DNA from: Microlunatus endophyticus | Lineage (GTDB): Bacteria; Actinomycetota; Actinomycetes; Propionibacteriales; Propionibacteriaceae | NCBI RefSeq assembly: GCF_014646195.1 | Contig: NZ_BMMZ01000019.1 | Location: 1 to 56,310 of the forward strand | Direction: 5' to 3' | Length of the DNA stretch: 56,310 bases | Part shown: in pieces, positions 7,943-15,791 of the stretch | Numbering within the stretch: the first letter of the stretch is position 1 | How the letters are laid out: every line of letters starts with the position of its first letter | Translations under genes and position numbers: made by a program | Notes under the pieces: model-generated | What the model saw: only the letters and a program-made list of their open reading frames with translations | What the model was told of the DNA's origin: nothing | Databases searched by the model: none

Positions 7943-8545
7943 ATGAGCCTGAGCGGGCGGCACCGGTTGAGCGCCGTGATGGTCGGCGACTTCGACGATC
8001 GGATGCGAGCGAGAGCGATCCTGGTCGTCGGCGTTGTCGTCGTGGTCGTCGTGGGTCACACGTTGCTGTCTCAGGCCGTCGATACCTCGACCCGGAGCGG
8101 ATGGTTGATCGCCAACTCCGTCTGGGCGCTGGCGGTTGTTGCGGCGGCGGCGATGGTGGTCGACATCTTCAGGCAGCGCACGGTGAAGCAGGTGTATCTC
8201 GAGGTGACGGCCGCCGGGATCGTCCTGCGCACCGGAAGGAACCCGGAGACGACGACGATCAGTTGGGCCGCGCTGTCCGGCATCATCCTGAAGACCAGCT
8301 ATCGCGCCACGCTCCGCAGCCGAAGGGCACGGCTGCGGTTGATCCTGATTCCCGGCGGCGGCGCCGGGGTTGTCACCGACCCGCAGTTCGACCAGTGGCG
8401 GGGCCGCTACGGAGCCCACGGTTCGGATCTCGGTATCCCGGTGCTGTTGGTCTCCGAGCGCTTTCCGCTGGACGAGGCCCTGAAACAGTTCGCCGGCCCG
8501 CTGTACCGGGGTGTCGTCGATGGTGGCACGACCTTCAGCTTCTGA
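7943..8545 (+). CDS. Membrane protein with PH-like domain, function unknown
   Basis: A 200-residue protein. Two hydrophobic helices, about residues 24-44 (ARAILVVGVVVVVVVGHTLL) and 53-73, are separated by a short loop. The soluble C-terminal part (VYLEVTAAGIVLRTGRNPETTTISWAALSGIIL) has the strand pattern of bacterial PH-like domains, where a short tryptophan-containing strand sits after an I/L-V-L-R strand. It follows the ABC-F gene by 36 bp on the same strand. No catalytic motif is visible, so the function is unknown. Confidence 0.7.
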   Translation: MSLSGRHRLSAVMVGDFDDRMRARAILVVGVVVVVVVGHTLLSQAVDTSTRSGWLIANSVWALAVVAAAAMVVDIFRQRTVKQVYLEVTAAGIVLRTGRNPETTTISWAALSGIILKTSYRATLRSRRARLRLILIPGGGAGVVTDPQFDQWRGRYGAHGSDLGIPVLLVSERFPLDEALKQFAGPLYRGVVDGGTTFSF

Positions 8546-8563
8546 GCGGGGTTGATCAATCCG

Positions 8564-8968
8564 TCAACCGGCCAGGAACGCGGCACGCTCGGCCTCGGAG
8601 AGCAACACGCAGAGCTGGTTGCCCTCCGGATCGGCGAGCACCACCCATCCGCTACCCGGTCCGTAGCAACCGCGACGGTCGGCGACCACGGTGGCACCGA
8701 TGCGGGCCAGCCGCGCGACCTCCTCGGTCTGGGTGCCGCTGCGCGGCCGGACGTCGAGGTGGATCCGCTTGGCCGGAAGCTCCTCGTCGGGCACCTCGAT
8801 GAACAGCAACTGATGACCGGTCTCCGGATCCCGGATCATGCACTCCTCGTGACCCGGTTCGTTGGGGTCGCCATCGAGATCGACGTATCCCAGGACCTGT
8901 TTCCACCACTGCGACAACTCGAAAGCGTTGTGGCAGTCGATCGTGGTGTGCGATATGAAGCTCGTCAT
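8564..8968 (-). CDS. VOC (glyoxalase-like) family protein
   Basis: A 134-residue single-subunit vicinal oxygen chelate protein with two beta-alpha-beta-beta-beta modules. The first begins SFISHTTIDCHNAFELSQWW, and the second RIHLDVRPRSGTQTEEVARL ends with VVLADPEGNQLCVLLSE. Candidate metal ligands are the His in SHTTID, the Glu in FIEVP and the His in IHLDV. The last usual ligand, the Glu of GNE-F, is Gln here (GNQLCVL), so metal binding may be altered or lost. Proteins of this subgroup are mostly uncharacterised. It is seven bases from the stop of the flavin monooxygenase upstream and probably shares its transcript. Confidence 0.85.
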   Translation of the reverse strand: MTSFISHTTIDCHNAFELSQWWKQVLGYVDLDGDPNEPGHEECMIRDPETGHQLLFIEVPDEELPAKRIHLDVRPRSGTQTEEVARLARIGATVVADRRGCYGPGSGWVVLADPEGNQLCVLLSEAERAAFLAG

Positions 8969-8974
8969 ACTCGC

Positions 8975-10234
8975 CTATCCAAGCAGTTCGGCACCGTCCC
9001 GGTGCGCGTCACTGCGGGCGAAGTCCGGAGCGCTTTCGGGGCGTGGACCGATGGCGATCAGCCGGCCGACCGGTCCGGAGAGCCAGGGCAGCAGTCGCAG
9101 CACCAGGATCGCAAGATCGAATCCGCCCGGCAGTCCTGCCAGCGCAGGCTCGTAGATCGTCGTATGCAGCAGTCGCTGGCCGGATTGCAGGAAGACGGTC
9201 GGGAAGAGTCGGCGGCGGCGGACCTGATCAAGATCATGATCGGTCACCCAGTGCTGGCGCAGGGGTTCGGCCAGATAACGGGCTGCCGCGACCGCATCCT
9301 GGATCGCCAGGTTGACGCCGACACCGCCCGACGGCGACATCGCATGAGCAGCATCGCCGATGCAGAGCAGACCGGGCCGGTGCCAACGGCGCAACCGGTT
9401 CATCCGGACGTCCAGGATCGGAAGATCATCCATCGAGGTGAGCTGTCCGACCCGGTCGGCAAGATCAGGGCGTAGTCGGGTGATCCTCCGCCGGAACGAG
9501 TCGATGCCCTCGTCCCGCAGCCGTTGTTCCGAACCTTTCCGAGCCAGGTAAGCGATCTGGTAGTAGTCCTGATGACTCATCGCCAACATGATGTCCGGCG
9601 GTTTGATCGTCGGCAGCAGGGTCGGCAGCTCGTTCGCGCGTTCGGTCTCGGTGCGCGGCAGCCGGAACCACCAGACGTCGTACGGCACCGGGTATTCCTC
9701 GGGCACCATCCCCGCGGTCGCGCGGAGGTCGGAATTCCGGCCGTCGCAGGCGACCGTCAGGTCCGCCATGATCACCGACTCCTGGCCGGCGCTGCGGATC
9801 CGGGCGCCGATCACCCGGCCATGATCGACAACGGGGGAGAGCACCTCGGTGTTCATCAGCAGGGTGAAGCCTGGCTCCTCGGCGGCCGCATCGGCCAGCA
9901 ACGACAGCAGGTCCCATTGCGGCGCGAGTGAGATGTGGTCGTACGGTGCCGGCAGCCGAGAGAAGTCGCCGAGCACGATGCTGCGATGATTGCCGATCGG
10001 CAACCGGTAGTCGGCAAGATCGGCATGCGGGATGGCCTGGAAACGATCCTCGAGTCCGAGCTCGCCGAGCAGCTGCAGGGTCGAGGCGTGCACGGTGTCG
10101 CCGCGGAAATCGCGCAGGAAGTCTCCGTGCTTCTCCGCGACGGTCACTTCGATGCCTGCCCGGGCAAGCAGCAGGCCGAGCATGATGCCGGCCGGGCCGC
10201 CGCCCGCGATCAGGCACCCTGTGTGCTGCTCCAT
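8975..10234 (-). CDS. FAD-dependent aromatic-type monooxygenase
   Basis: A 419-residue class A flavoprotein hydroxylase (PF01494 type). The N-terminal Rossmann fold CLIAGGGPAGIMLGLLLARAG with the acidic strand end VTVAEKH binds FAD. GDTVHASTLQLLGELGL follows, a DG-type motif lies at VACDGRNSDLRATAG, and the second FAD-binding motif is GDAAHAMSPSGGVGVNLAIQDA. Family members use NAD(P)H and oxygen to hydroxylate aromatic or polyketide substrates. The substrate cannot be assigned here because no biosynthetic or catabolic genes are adjacent, apart from the VOC protein immediately downstream. Confidence 0.88.
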   Translation of the reverse strand: MEQHTGCLIAGGGPAGIMLGLLLARAGIEVTVAEKHGDFLRDFRGDTVHASTLQLLGELGLEDRFQAIPHADLADYRLPIGNHRSIVLGDFSRLPAPYDHISLAPQWDLLSLLADAAAEEPGFTLLMNTEVLSPVVDHGRVIGARIRSAGQESVIMADLTVACDGRNSDLRATAGMVPEEYPVPYDVWWFRLPRTETERANELPTLLPTIKPPDIMLAMSHQDYYQIAYLARKGSEQRLRDEGIDSFRRRITRLRPDLADRVGQLTSMDDLPILDVRMNRLRRWHRPGLLCIGDAAHAMSPSGGVGVNLAIQDAVAAARYLAEPLRQHWVTDHDLDQVRRRRLFPTVFLQSGQRLLHTTIYEPALAGLPGGFDLAILVLRLLPWLSGPVGRLIAIGPRPESAPDFARSDAHRDGAELLG

Positions 10235-10274
10235 CCAGCCATCATGCCGCGGCCCGCAGGCTGCTCGGTGCGGC

Positions 10275-11555
10275 TCAGCGCTCCGCGAGCGGGACGAAGT
10301 CCCGGGTGCGGGCGCCGGTGTAGATCTGCTTCGGGCGGGCGATCTTCTGCTCCTTGTCGTTCACCAGTTCCTCCCACTGGGCCAGCCAGCCGGGCATCCG
10401 GCCGATGGCGAAGAGCACGGTGAACATCTCCGGTGGGAACTCCAGCGCCTCGTAGATCAGGCCGGAGTAGAAGTCGACGTTGGGGTAGAGCTTGCGGGAG
10501 ACGAAGTAGTCGTCCTCCAGCGCGATCTTCTCCAGCTCCACGGCGATCTTGAGCAGCGGGTTGACCCCTGTGACCTCGAAGACGTCGTCGGCGGCCTTCT
10601 TGATGATCTTGGCCCGTGGGTCGTAGTTCTTGTAGACCCGGTGACCGAAGCCCATCAGGCGTTCCTTGCCGCCCTTGACGCCGTCGATGAAGTCGGGAAT
10701 GTTCGAGACGTCGCCGATCCGGCGGAGCATCTTCAGCACGGCCTCGTTGGCGCCGCCGTGCAGCGGCCCGTAGAGCGCGCCGACGCCGGCCGCGGCCGCG
10801 GAGTAGGGATCGACACCCGACGAGCCGACCGAGCGGACCGCGTTGGCCGAGCAGTTTTGCTCGTGGTCGGCGTGCAGGATGAAGAGCACCTCGAGTGCCT
10901 TGGCCAGCCGGGGATCGGCGTTGTACTTGCGCTCGCTCATCTGGAACAACATCGCCAGAAAGCGCTCGACGTAGGACAACTCGTTGTCGGGGTAGACGTA
11001 CGGCTTGCCCTGGCCGTGGCGGAACACGAAGGCGCCGATCGTGGGCATCTTGGCGATCAGCCGGGTGATCTGCAGCCGCCGGTTGTCCGGGTCATGGATG
11101 TCGGTGGCGTCCGGGTAGAAGGTCGAGAGCGCCGAAACCGCTGCCATCGTCATGCCCATCGGGTGGGCGTCGTACCGGAACCCCTCCATGAACGACTTGA
11201 TGTTCTCGTGCAGGAACGTGTGCATCGTGATCTCGTGCGTCCACGTAGCGAGCTGATCCTCGGTCGGCAGCTCGCCGTTGAGCAGCAGGTAGGCAACCTC
11301 GAGGAAGGTCGACGACTCGGCCAGCTGCTCGATCGGATAGCCGCGGTACTCGAGGATGCCCGCATCGCCGTCGATGTAGGTGACCGAACTCCGGCACGAG
11401 GCGGTGTTGACGAAGCCCGGGTCGTAGGTGGCCAACCCCGGCTCGCCCTCGACGGCGATCTGTTTCAGATCCGCAGCGCGAATCGTGCCGTCGGAAATGG
11501 GGATCTCGTAATCCCGCCCGGTCCGGTTGTCACGAATGGTGAGGGTTTCGGTCAT
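10275..11555 (-). CDS. gltA: Citrate synthase
   Basis: Citrate synthase condenses acetyl-CoA with oxaloacetate as the entry step of the TCA cycle. The 426-residue product has the conserved active-site histidine regions FILHADHEQNCSANAVRSVG, GPLHGGANEAVLKML and MGFGHRVYKNYDPRAKII, which carry the catalytic residues of the type II hexameric enzyme. The ATG at 11555 gives MTETLTIRDNRTGR; an in-frame GTG two codons upstream (11561) is an alternative. It is transcribed away from rplM. There is no sign of truncation. Confidence 0.97.
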   Translation of the reverse strand: MTETLTIRDNRTGRDYEIPISDGTIRAADLKQIAVEGEPGLATYDPGFVNTASCRSSVTYIDGDAGILEYRGYPIEQLAESSTFLEVAYLLLNGELPTEDQLATWTHEITMHTFLHENIKSFMEGFRYDAHPMGMTMAAVSALSTFYPDATDIHDPDNRRLQITRLIAKMPTIGAFVFRHGQGKPYVYPDNELSYVERFLAMLFQMSERKYNADPRLAKALEVLFILHADHEQNCSANAVRSVGSSGVDPYSAAAAGVGALYGPLHGGANEAVLKMLRRIGDVSNIPDFIDGVKGGKERLMGFGHRVYKNYDPRAKIIKKAADDVFEVTGVNPLLKIAVELEKIALEDDYFVSRKLYPNVDFYSGLIYEALEFPPEMFTVLFAIGRMPGWLAQWEELVNDKEQKIARPKQIYTGARTRDFVPLAER

Positions 11556-11684
11556 GGCCACAAATTACGCGGCCCGGGGTTTTGCGGCTACTGCGGGGGC
11601 TGTCAATGACCTATGATCTGGGCCACGTACGGCTGTGCATGCCGCTGTGCCTGTGGCCGCTGCGCGGCCCGGGCATCCCGCGTT

Positions 11685-11714
11685 TTGACCAGGGCTGGTC
11701 CGCACAGGTAATCT
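11685..11714 (+). promoter_or_regulatory. Probable promoter of rplM-rpsI
   Basis: TTGACC at 11685-11690 and TAATCT at 11709-11714 are separated by 18 bp and form a good housekeeping-type -35/-10 pair. They lie about 120 bp upstream of the rplM start, leaving room for a leader. It is the best promoter candidate in the 279-bp gap between gltA and rplM. Confidence 0.6.
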
Positions 11715-11834
11715 ATGTCGCTGTTGCGCTCATCGCGTTGCGTCGTTGTGCGCCCTTGACGATCCTTTCCGGGTCAGCGGGGGCCGCCGCGATATCCAGT
11801 AAACATCGAAGCGAAGAAAGATTGGTCTGCGGCC

Positions 11835-12278
11835 GTGTCCACGTACAGCCCCAAGCCTGGTGAGATCACCCGGGAATGGCACGTCATCGATGCCACCGAC
11901 GTCGTCCTCGGTCGGCTCGCCGTCCAGGCGGCGACGCTGCTCCGCGGCAAGCACAAGCCGACCTTCGCTCCGCATGTCGACGGTGGCGACTTCGTCGTCA
12001 TCGTGAACGCGTCGAAGATCGCCCTGACCGGCAACAAGCGGACCGACAAGCTGGCCTACCGGCACTCCGGCCGTCCGGGTGGCCTGAAGTCGGTCAGCTA
12101 TGGCGAGCTGCTGGATTCCGATCCGCGCAAGGCCGTTGAGAAGGCCGTCTGGGGCATGCTCCCGAAGAACCGCCTGAGCCGGAAGCTGATCAAGAAGCTG
12201 AAGGTCTACTCCGGTCCTGAGCATCCGCACACTGCCCAGAAGCCGCAGGCTTTCGAGATCACCCAGATCGCCCAGTGA
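11835..12278 (+). CDS. rplM: 50S ribosomal protein L13
   Basis: L13 is an early assembly protein of the large ribosomal subunit. The 147-residue sequence matches the family throughout: REWHVIDATDVVLGRLA, AATLLRGKHKPTFAPHVDGGD, the GNKRTDKLAYRHSG segment and AVWGMLPKNRLSRKLIKKLKVY. The GTG start at 11835 follows a purine-rich stretch (GAAGAAAG). It is the first gene of a two-gene operon with rpsI, 34 bp downstream. Confidence 0.98.
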   Translation: MSTYSPKPGEITREWHVIDATDVVLGRLAVQAATLLRGKHKPTFAPHVDGGDFVVIVNASKIALTGNKRTDKLAYRHSGRPGGLKSVSYGELLDSDPRKAVEKAVWGMLPKNRLSRKLIKKLKVYSGPEHPHTAQKPQAFEITQIAQ

Positions 12279-12312
12279 CGAGTCGAATTCGCAAGCAGGA
12301 GATACACCGATC

Positions 12313-12855
12313 GTGACCGAAAACGCACCCGAGGCCGTCGAGGCCCAGACCGAGGCTGCAGCCGAGGAAGAGATCACCCCGTTCACCGAGGGTGACCAGG
12401 AGATCTCCTACCGCAGCGAGAGCGCCGGAGTCCGCACCGCCGAGTCGGCCAGCCGTCCTGCGGTGATCACCGCGACTGCTGCGACCGGCCGCCGCAAGGA
12501 GGCCATCGCTCGTGTCCGGATCGTTCCGGGCACCGGTAACTGGACGATCAACGGCCGCACCCTGGACGACTACTTCCCGAACAAGGTGCACCAGCAGATC
12601 GTCTCCGAGCCCTTCACGACCGCGGCGGTCGAGGGCGCCTACGACGTCATCGCCCGGATCAACGGCGGTGGCATCAGCGGCCAGGCCGGCGCGCTGCGGC
12701 TGGGTGTAGCCCGAGCACTGAACGAGGCCGATTCCGAGGCCAGCCGCCCGGGCCTGAAGAAGGCCGGCATGCTGACCCGCGACGCCCGCATCAAGGAGCG
12801 CAAGAAGGCCGGCCTGAAGAAGGCCCGCAAGGCTCCGCAGTACAGCAAGCGCTGA
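12313..12855 (+). CDS. rpsI: 30S ribosomal protein S9
   Basis: S9 binds the 3' major domain of 16S rRNA and its C-terminal tail reaches the P site. The conserved part starts near residue 57 (TGRRKEAIARVRIVPG) and ends with the expected KKARKAPQYSKR tail. About 55 residues of acidic, Glu/Ala-rich extension precede it (TEAAAEEEITPFTEGDQE), typical of actinobacterial S9, so the total is 180 rather than 130. Cotranscribed with rplM. Confidence 0.97.
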   Translation: MTENAPEAVEAQTEAAAEEEITPFTEGDQEISYRSESAGVRTAESASRPAVITATAATGRRKEAIARVRIVPGTGNWTINGRTLDDYFPNKVHQQIVSEPFTTAAVEGAYDVIARINGGGISGQAGALRLGVARALNEADSEASRPGLKKAGMLTRDARIKERKKAGLKKARKAPQYSKR

Positions 12856-12868
12856 CCGTCGATTCCGG

Positions 12869-12897
12869 CCTGCGACTCGCACCTGTCGAGTCGTAGG
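12869..12897 (+). terminator. Hairpin after rpsI
   Basis: CCTGCGACTCG at 12869-12879 can pair with CGAGTCGTAGG at 12887-12897 (11-bp stem with one G-T pair, 7-base loop), 13 bases after the rpsI stop. There is no T-tract, so it may be an intrinsic-like terminator of the actinobacterial kind or an mRNA 3' end stabiliser. A second short stem (ACCCCG/CGGGGT) lies just downstream, before glmM. Confidence 0.5.
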
Positions 12898-12993
12898 CTC
12901 GGATCAACCCCGTCCTGCCGGGGTAACAGGAGAATGTCGGGCGATAAGTGCGCCCCGATGTCTCACCGGGCTGAGTTCTGACAGGGAGGCCGG

Positions 12994-14364
12994 ATGGGTC
13001 GGCTGTTCGGTACCGATGGCGTCCGCGGAGTTGCCAACGCCGACCTGACCGCCGATCTGGCGCTCGACCTGGCAGTCTCGGCGGCGCAGGTACTCACCGA
13101 CGCAGGCCGCTCTGCGGGCGCCCGCCCTACCGCTCTGGTCGGCCGTGACCCGCGCGCGTCGGGTGAATTCCTGGAAGCTGCCGTGGTGGCCGGTTTGGCC
13201 AGCGCCGGCGTCCAGGTCGTCCGGCTCGGGGTGCTCCCGACGCCCGCCGTGGCCCATCTGACCGGTGCCGTCGGCGCTGATTTCGGCGTGATGATCTCCG
13301 CCAGCCACAATCCGATGCCCGACAACGGGATCAAGTTCTTCGCCCGCGGCGGTGCCAAACTCGAGGACTCGGTCGAGGACGCGATCGAGGCGCGGCTCGG
13401 CGCCCCGGGCAGCCGGCCCACCGGCGCCGAGGTCGGCCGGGTCGTCGATCGGCCGGAGCTGGTCGATCGCTACATCGACCATCTGGTCGGCAGCATCGGC
13501 CGCGGACGGTCCACCGACGCACTGGCTCTGGCTGGTATCCGGGTCGTCGTCGACTGTGCCAACGGCGCGGCGTTCCGGACCGCACCGGAGAGCTATCGCC
13601 GGCTCGGCGCCGGCGTCACCGTGATCAACGCCGAACCCGACGGCATCAACATCAACGATCACTGCGGGTCGACCCACATCGCCGGCCTGCAGCAGGCGGT
13701 CGTCTCCACCGGCGCCGATCTCGGCATCGCGGTGGACGGCGATGCCGACCGTTGCCTTGCGGTCGACGCCACCGGCCGGGTCGTCGACGGCGACCAGATC
13801 ATGGCCATCCTGGCAGTGGGGATGCATTCCGACGGCCAGCTCCCCGGAGCGACTCTGGTGGCGACGGTGATGAGCAATCTCGGTCTCACCCAAGCGATGG
13901 GCCGGCACGGGATCCGGGTCGAGCAGACCAAGGTCGGCGACCGTTACGTCCTGGAGTCGATGCGGGCCGGCGGCTTCGGCCTCGGTGGCGAGCAGTCCGG
14001 GCACGTTGTCCTCGCCGAGCACGCGACCACCGGCGACGGCGTCCTCACCGGTCTGCACCTGATGCACCGGATGGCTGTCAGCGGGTCCTCGCTGGGCGAG
14101 CTTGCCGGCGTCATGGAACGCCTGCCGCAGGTGCTGGTCAATGTCCCCAACGTCGACAAGACTCGTACCGACTCCGCTCCGGCCGTCCGGGATGCGGTGG
14201 CCGCCGCGACCGCCGAGCTTGGCAGCAGCGGCCGGGTGCTGCTGCGCCCCTCCGGTACCGAATCCCTGGTCCGGGTGATGGTCGAGGCTCCCTCGGTCGA
14301 TCAGGCCCAGCTGCTCGCCGACCGCCTGGCCGAGGTCGTCCGCTCCTCGCTCGCCCTCTCCTGA
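12994..14364 (+). CDS. glmM: Phosphoglucosamine mutase
   Basis: GlmM converts glucosamine-6-phosphate to glucosamine-1-phosphate for UDP-GlcNAc and peptidoglycan synthesis; GlmS, encoded 7 kb downstream, makes its substrate. The family marks are all present: N-terminal GRLFGTDGVRGVAN, the active phosphoserine loop ISASHNPMPDNGIKFF, the metal loop VDGDADRC, the sugar-binding GEQSGHVV and the phosphate-binding RPSGTESLVRVM. Length 456 is normal. The ATG follows a GGGAGG ribosome site. Confidence 0.97.
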   Translation: MGRLFGTDGVRGVANADLTADLALDLAVSAAQVLTDAGRSAGARPTALVGRDPRASGEFLEAAVVAGLASAGVQVVRLGVLPTPAVAHLTGAVGADFGVMISASHNPMPDNGIKFFARGGAKLEDSVEDAIEARLGAPGSRPTGAEVGRVVDRPELVDRYIDHLVGSIGRGRSTDALALAGIRVVVDCANGAAFRTAPESYRRLGAGVTVINAEPDGININDHCGSTHIAGLQQAVVSTGADLGIAVDGDADRCLAVDATGRVVDGDQIMAILAVGMHSDGQLPGATLVATVMSNLGLTQAMGRHGIRVEQTKVGDRYVLESMRAGGFGLGGEQSGHVVLAEHATTGDGVLTGLHLMHRMAVSGSSLGELAGVMERLPQVLVNVPNVDKTRTDSAPAVRDAVAAATAELGSSGRVLLRPSGTESLVRVMVEAPSVDQAQLLADRLAEVVRSSLALS

Positions 14365-14377
14365 ACGGGGCGCGGAC

Positions 14378-14425
14378 TCCGAGCAAACTCATGTTCGGCG
14401 CGCTCGGATCATGAGTTTGCTCGGA
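14378..14425. repeat. 48-bp palindrome, copy A (16-bp perfect arms, 16-base loop)
   Basis: TCCGAGCAAACTCATG at 14378-14393 is followed after 16 bases by its exact reverse complement at 14410-14425. The right arm includes the last codons and TGA of the DUF559 gene, whose C-terminus RANS is encoded by it. The element is repeated almost exactly at 15513-15560. Confidence 0.9.
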
Positions 14426-15500
14426 ATCTCGTCCCCATCCGGGCGTGCCACCAAGCAGGCTGGTCCAATGTCCAGTCGTCGAGGCGGCGGTCCCTGAGTT
14501 GCCCGCGGCGATAGCCGTCACTCAACCTGCGGGCCAGTAGCTTCCGCTCCTTGCGAAGGTCGATGGTGTCCGAGCGGACCACGACGAGGTTGGCCGACTC
14601 GAACTTCTCCTCGCGGATGTTGTCGCTGTGGTGCTGACGGACCTCGCGGTGCTGAGAGCCGTCGTACTCGGCGACCAGCCCTGACTCCGGATCGAACAGG
14701 TCCGCCGCCCCCAGGAAATGTCCGGTGTGGTTGAAGATCGGCACGTTGACCAGCGGTTCCGGCAGTCCGAGATCTTCTGTCCAGCACATCCGCAGCCGTG
14801 TCTCCCAACCACTCCTGACATTCGGGCGGGCCAGCTTCACGGCGGCCAACGCTTGCGCGATGCCCTCCCACCGGTGATGCCTGGATGCGTAGTCGGCGAA
14901 GTCGGGCAACCGGATCAACCCGAATGCGGTCATCGTGTCGATGCAGACCACAGCCTCCTCGAGCGACGGTGCCCAGCGCACGGCGTCGAAGGTCGTACGC
15001 CGTGGGGATGTGACGCGGAGTCCGTCCCTGGACCAGACATCAGCCGGATCGAGGCGCGAGGAGTGGTAGCGAACCGCTCCGGTCGATCGGCGCTTCAGCT
15101 CCGTGGCGACGATGTCGAGCGGTAGATCAGCCATGGTGTACGGATCGAGTCCGTCCAACCAGTCGGCGCCCAGTACGTATGCTGCCGCCCAGGTGCTCAG
15201 CGCAGCGTCCCTCGCGAGCAGTGGTGCCGCATCCAGGATGCGTTGTGCAGTGGTCAGCCGCCCGGCCCGACGATCCTCCGCCCCGCCACCGTGTCGTCCT
15301 GCTTCTTGCGGCACGTAGAAGCCGGCCGTCGCTTTCCGCCAGGACTTCCCTCCGTACACGCGACCGAGCCCGACTCCGCTTCCGACGAGGTCCGCGATCG
15401 GCTGCGGCCGTACGGCAGATCCCAGCTCACGCTTCCAGGCTGACAACGGCACCAGAAGATTCTGAGGCAGTGCCCGCAGGAGGGCTCGGCCGTCATCCAC
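14409..15500 (-). CDS. AbiEi-like / DUF559 endonuclease-fold protein
   Basis: A 363-residue protein with the layout common to actinobacterial solitary DUF559 proteins. An N-terminal segment resembling the AbiEi antitoxin winged-helix (residues about 28-65, ending WRKATAGFYVPQ) comes first, then a helical middle. A C-terminal DUF559/VSR-like PD-(D/E)XK nuclease fold follows (about 270-345, LVAEYDGSQHREVRQHHSDNIREEKFESANLVVVRSD; candidate active residues are the Asp of EYDG and the Glu/Lys of REEK). The GTG at 15500 is the start; no clear ribosome site precedes it. There is no partner toxin gene beside it. The gene sits tightly between two near-identical 48-bp palindromes and interrupts the glmM-coaA-glmS block, which suggests acquisition as a unit. 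Nuclease activity is an inference from fold. Confidence 0.8.
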   Translation of the reverse strand: MDDGRALLRALPQNLLVPLSAWKRELGSAVRPQPIADLVGSGVGLGRVYGGKSWRKATAGFYVPQEAGRHGGGAEDRRAGRLTTAQRILDAAPLLARDAALSTWAAAYVLGADWLDGLDPYTMADLPLDIVATELKRRSTGAVRYHSSRLDPADVWSRDGLRVTSPRRTTFDAVRWAPSLEEAVVCIDTMTAFGLIRLPDFADYASRHHRWEGIAQALAAVKLARPNVRSGWETRLRMCWTEDLGLPEPLVNVPIFNHTGHFLGAADLFDPESGLVAEYDGSQHREVRQHHSDNIREEKFESANLVVVRSDTIDLRKERKLLARRLSDGYRRGQLRDRRLDDWTLDQPAWWHARMGTRFRANS

Positions 15501-15512
15501 AGCCCAACAGAA

Positions 15513-15560
15513 TCCGAGCTAACTCATGTTTCGGACGGCCGATTCATGAGTTTGCTCGGA
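15513..15560. repeat. 48-bp palindrome, copy B (one mismatch in arms)
   Basis: TCCGAGCTAACTCATG at 15513-15528, a 16-base spacer, then CATGAGTTTGCTCGGA at 15545-15560. Arms and spacer length equal those of copy A at 14378-14425; only one arm base differs. It lies 12 bp upstream of the DUF559 start, so it could also overlap that gene's promoter. Confidence 0.9.
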
Positions 15561-15583
15561 TCCTGCCCATCGCCAGCCGAGGG

Positions 15584-15781
15584 TCAGGAGTGGAAGACGT
15601 CCGAGGGGAGCAGGCTGATGCCGAGGATCGCGATCACGATGGCCACGATGATCGAGACCAGCAGGCTGAACAGCGTCGCGCCGAGGGCGAAGAAGAAGCC
15701 GACCTTGAGGGCGGTGCCCGCGCCGATGCTGACCTTGCGCGGCAGGTGATCGTCGATGGCCGGGAACTGCTGAGTAGTCAT
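15584..15781 (-). CDS. Small single-span membrane protein
   Basis: A 65-residue protein (MTTQQFPAIDDHLPRKVS onward) with one long hydrophobic stretch from about residue 27 to 58, enough for one or two helices (FFFALGATLFSLLVSIIVAI). No known domain is visible. It follows the histidine kinase stop by ten bases on the same strand and may be cotranscribed with it, so an accessory role in that signalling system is conceivable but unproven. Confidence 0.6.
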   Translation of the reverse strand: MTTQQFPAIDDHLPRKVSIGAGTALKVGFFFALGATLFSLLVSIIVAIVIAILGISLLPSDVFHS

Positions 15782-15791
15782 AGCGGGGAAG

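Noticed and set aside
6251..8419. Long open frame on the minus strand opposite the ABC-F and membrane-protein genes
   Set aside because: It is rich in Gln/Arg/His with no recognisable domain and lies antisense to a well-supported gene; high GC leaves such frames open.
14378..14425. Plain rho-independent terminator of glmM
   Set aside because: No T-tract, and the same sequence with the same spacer occurs on the other side of the DUF559 gene, so a flanking repeat explains it better, although termination may still occur.
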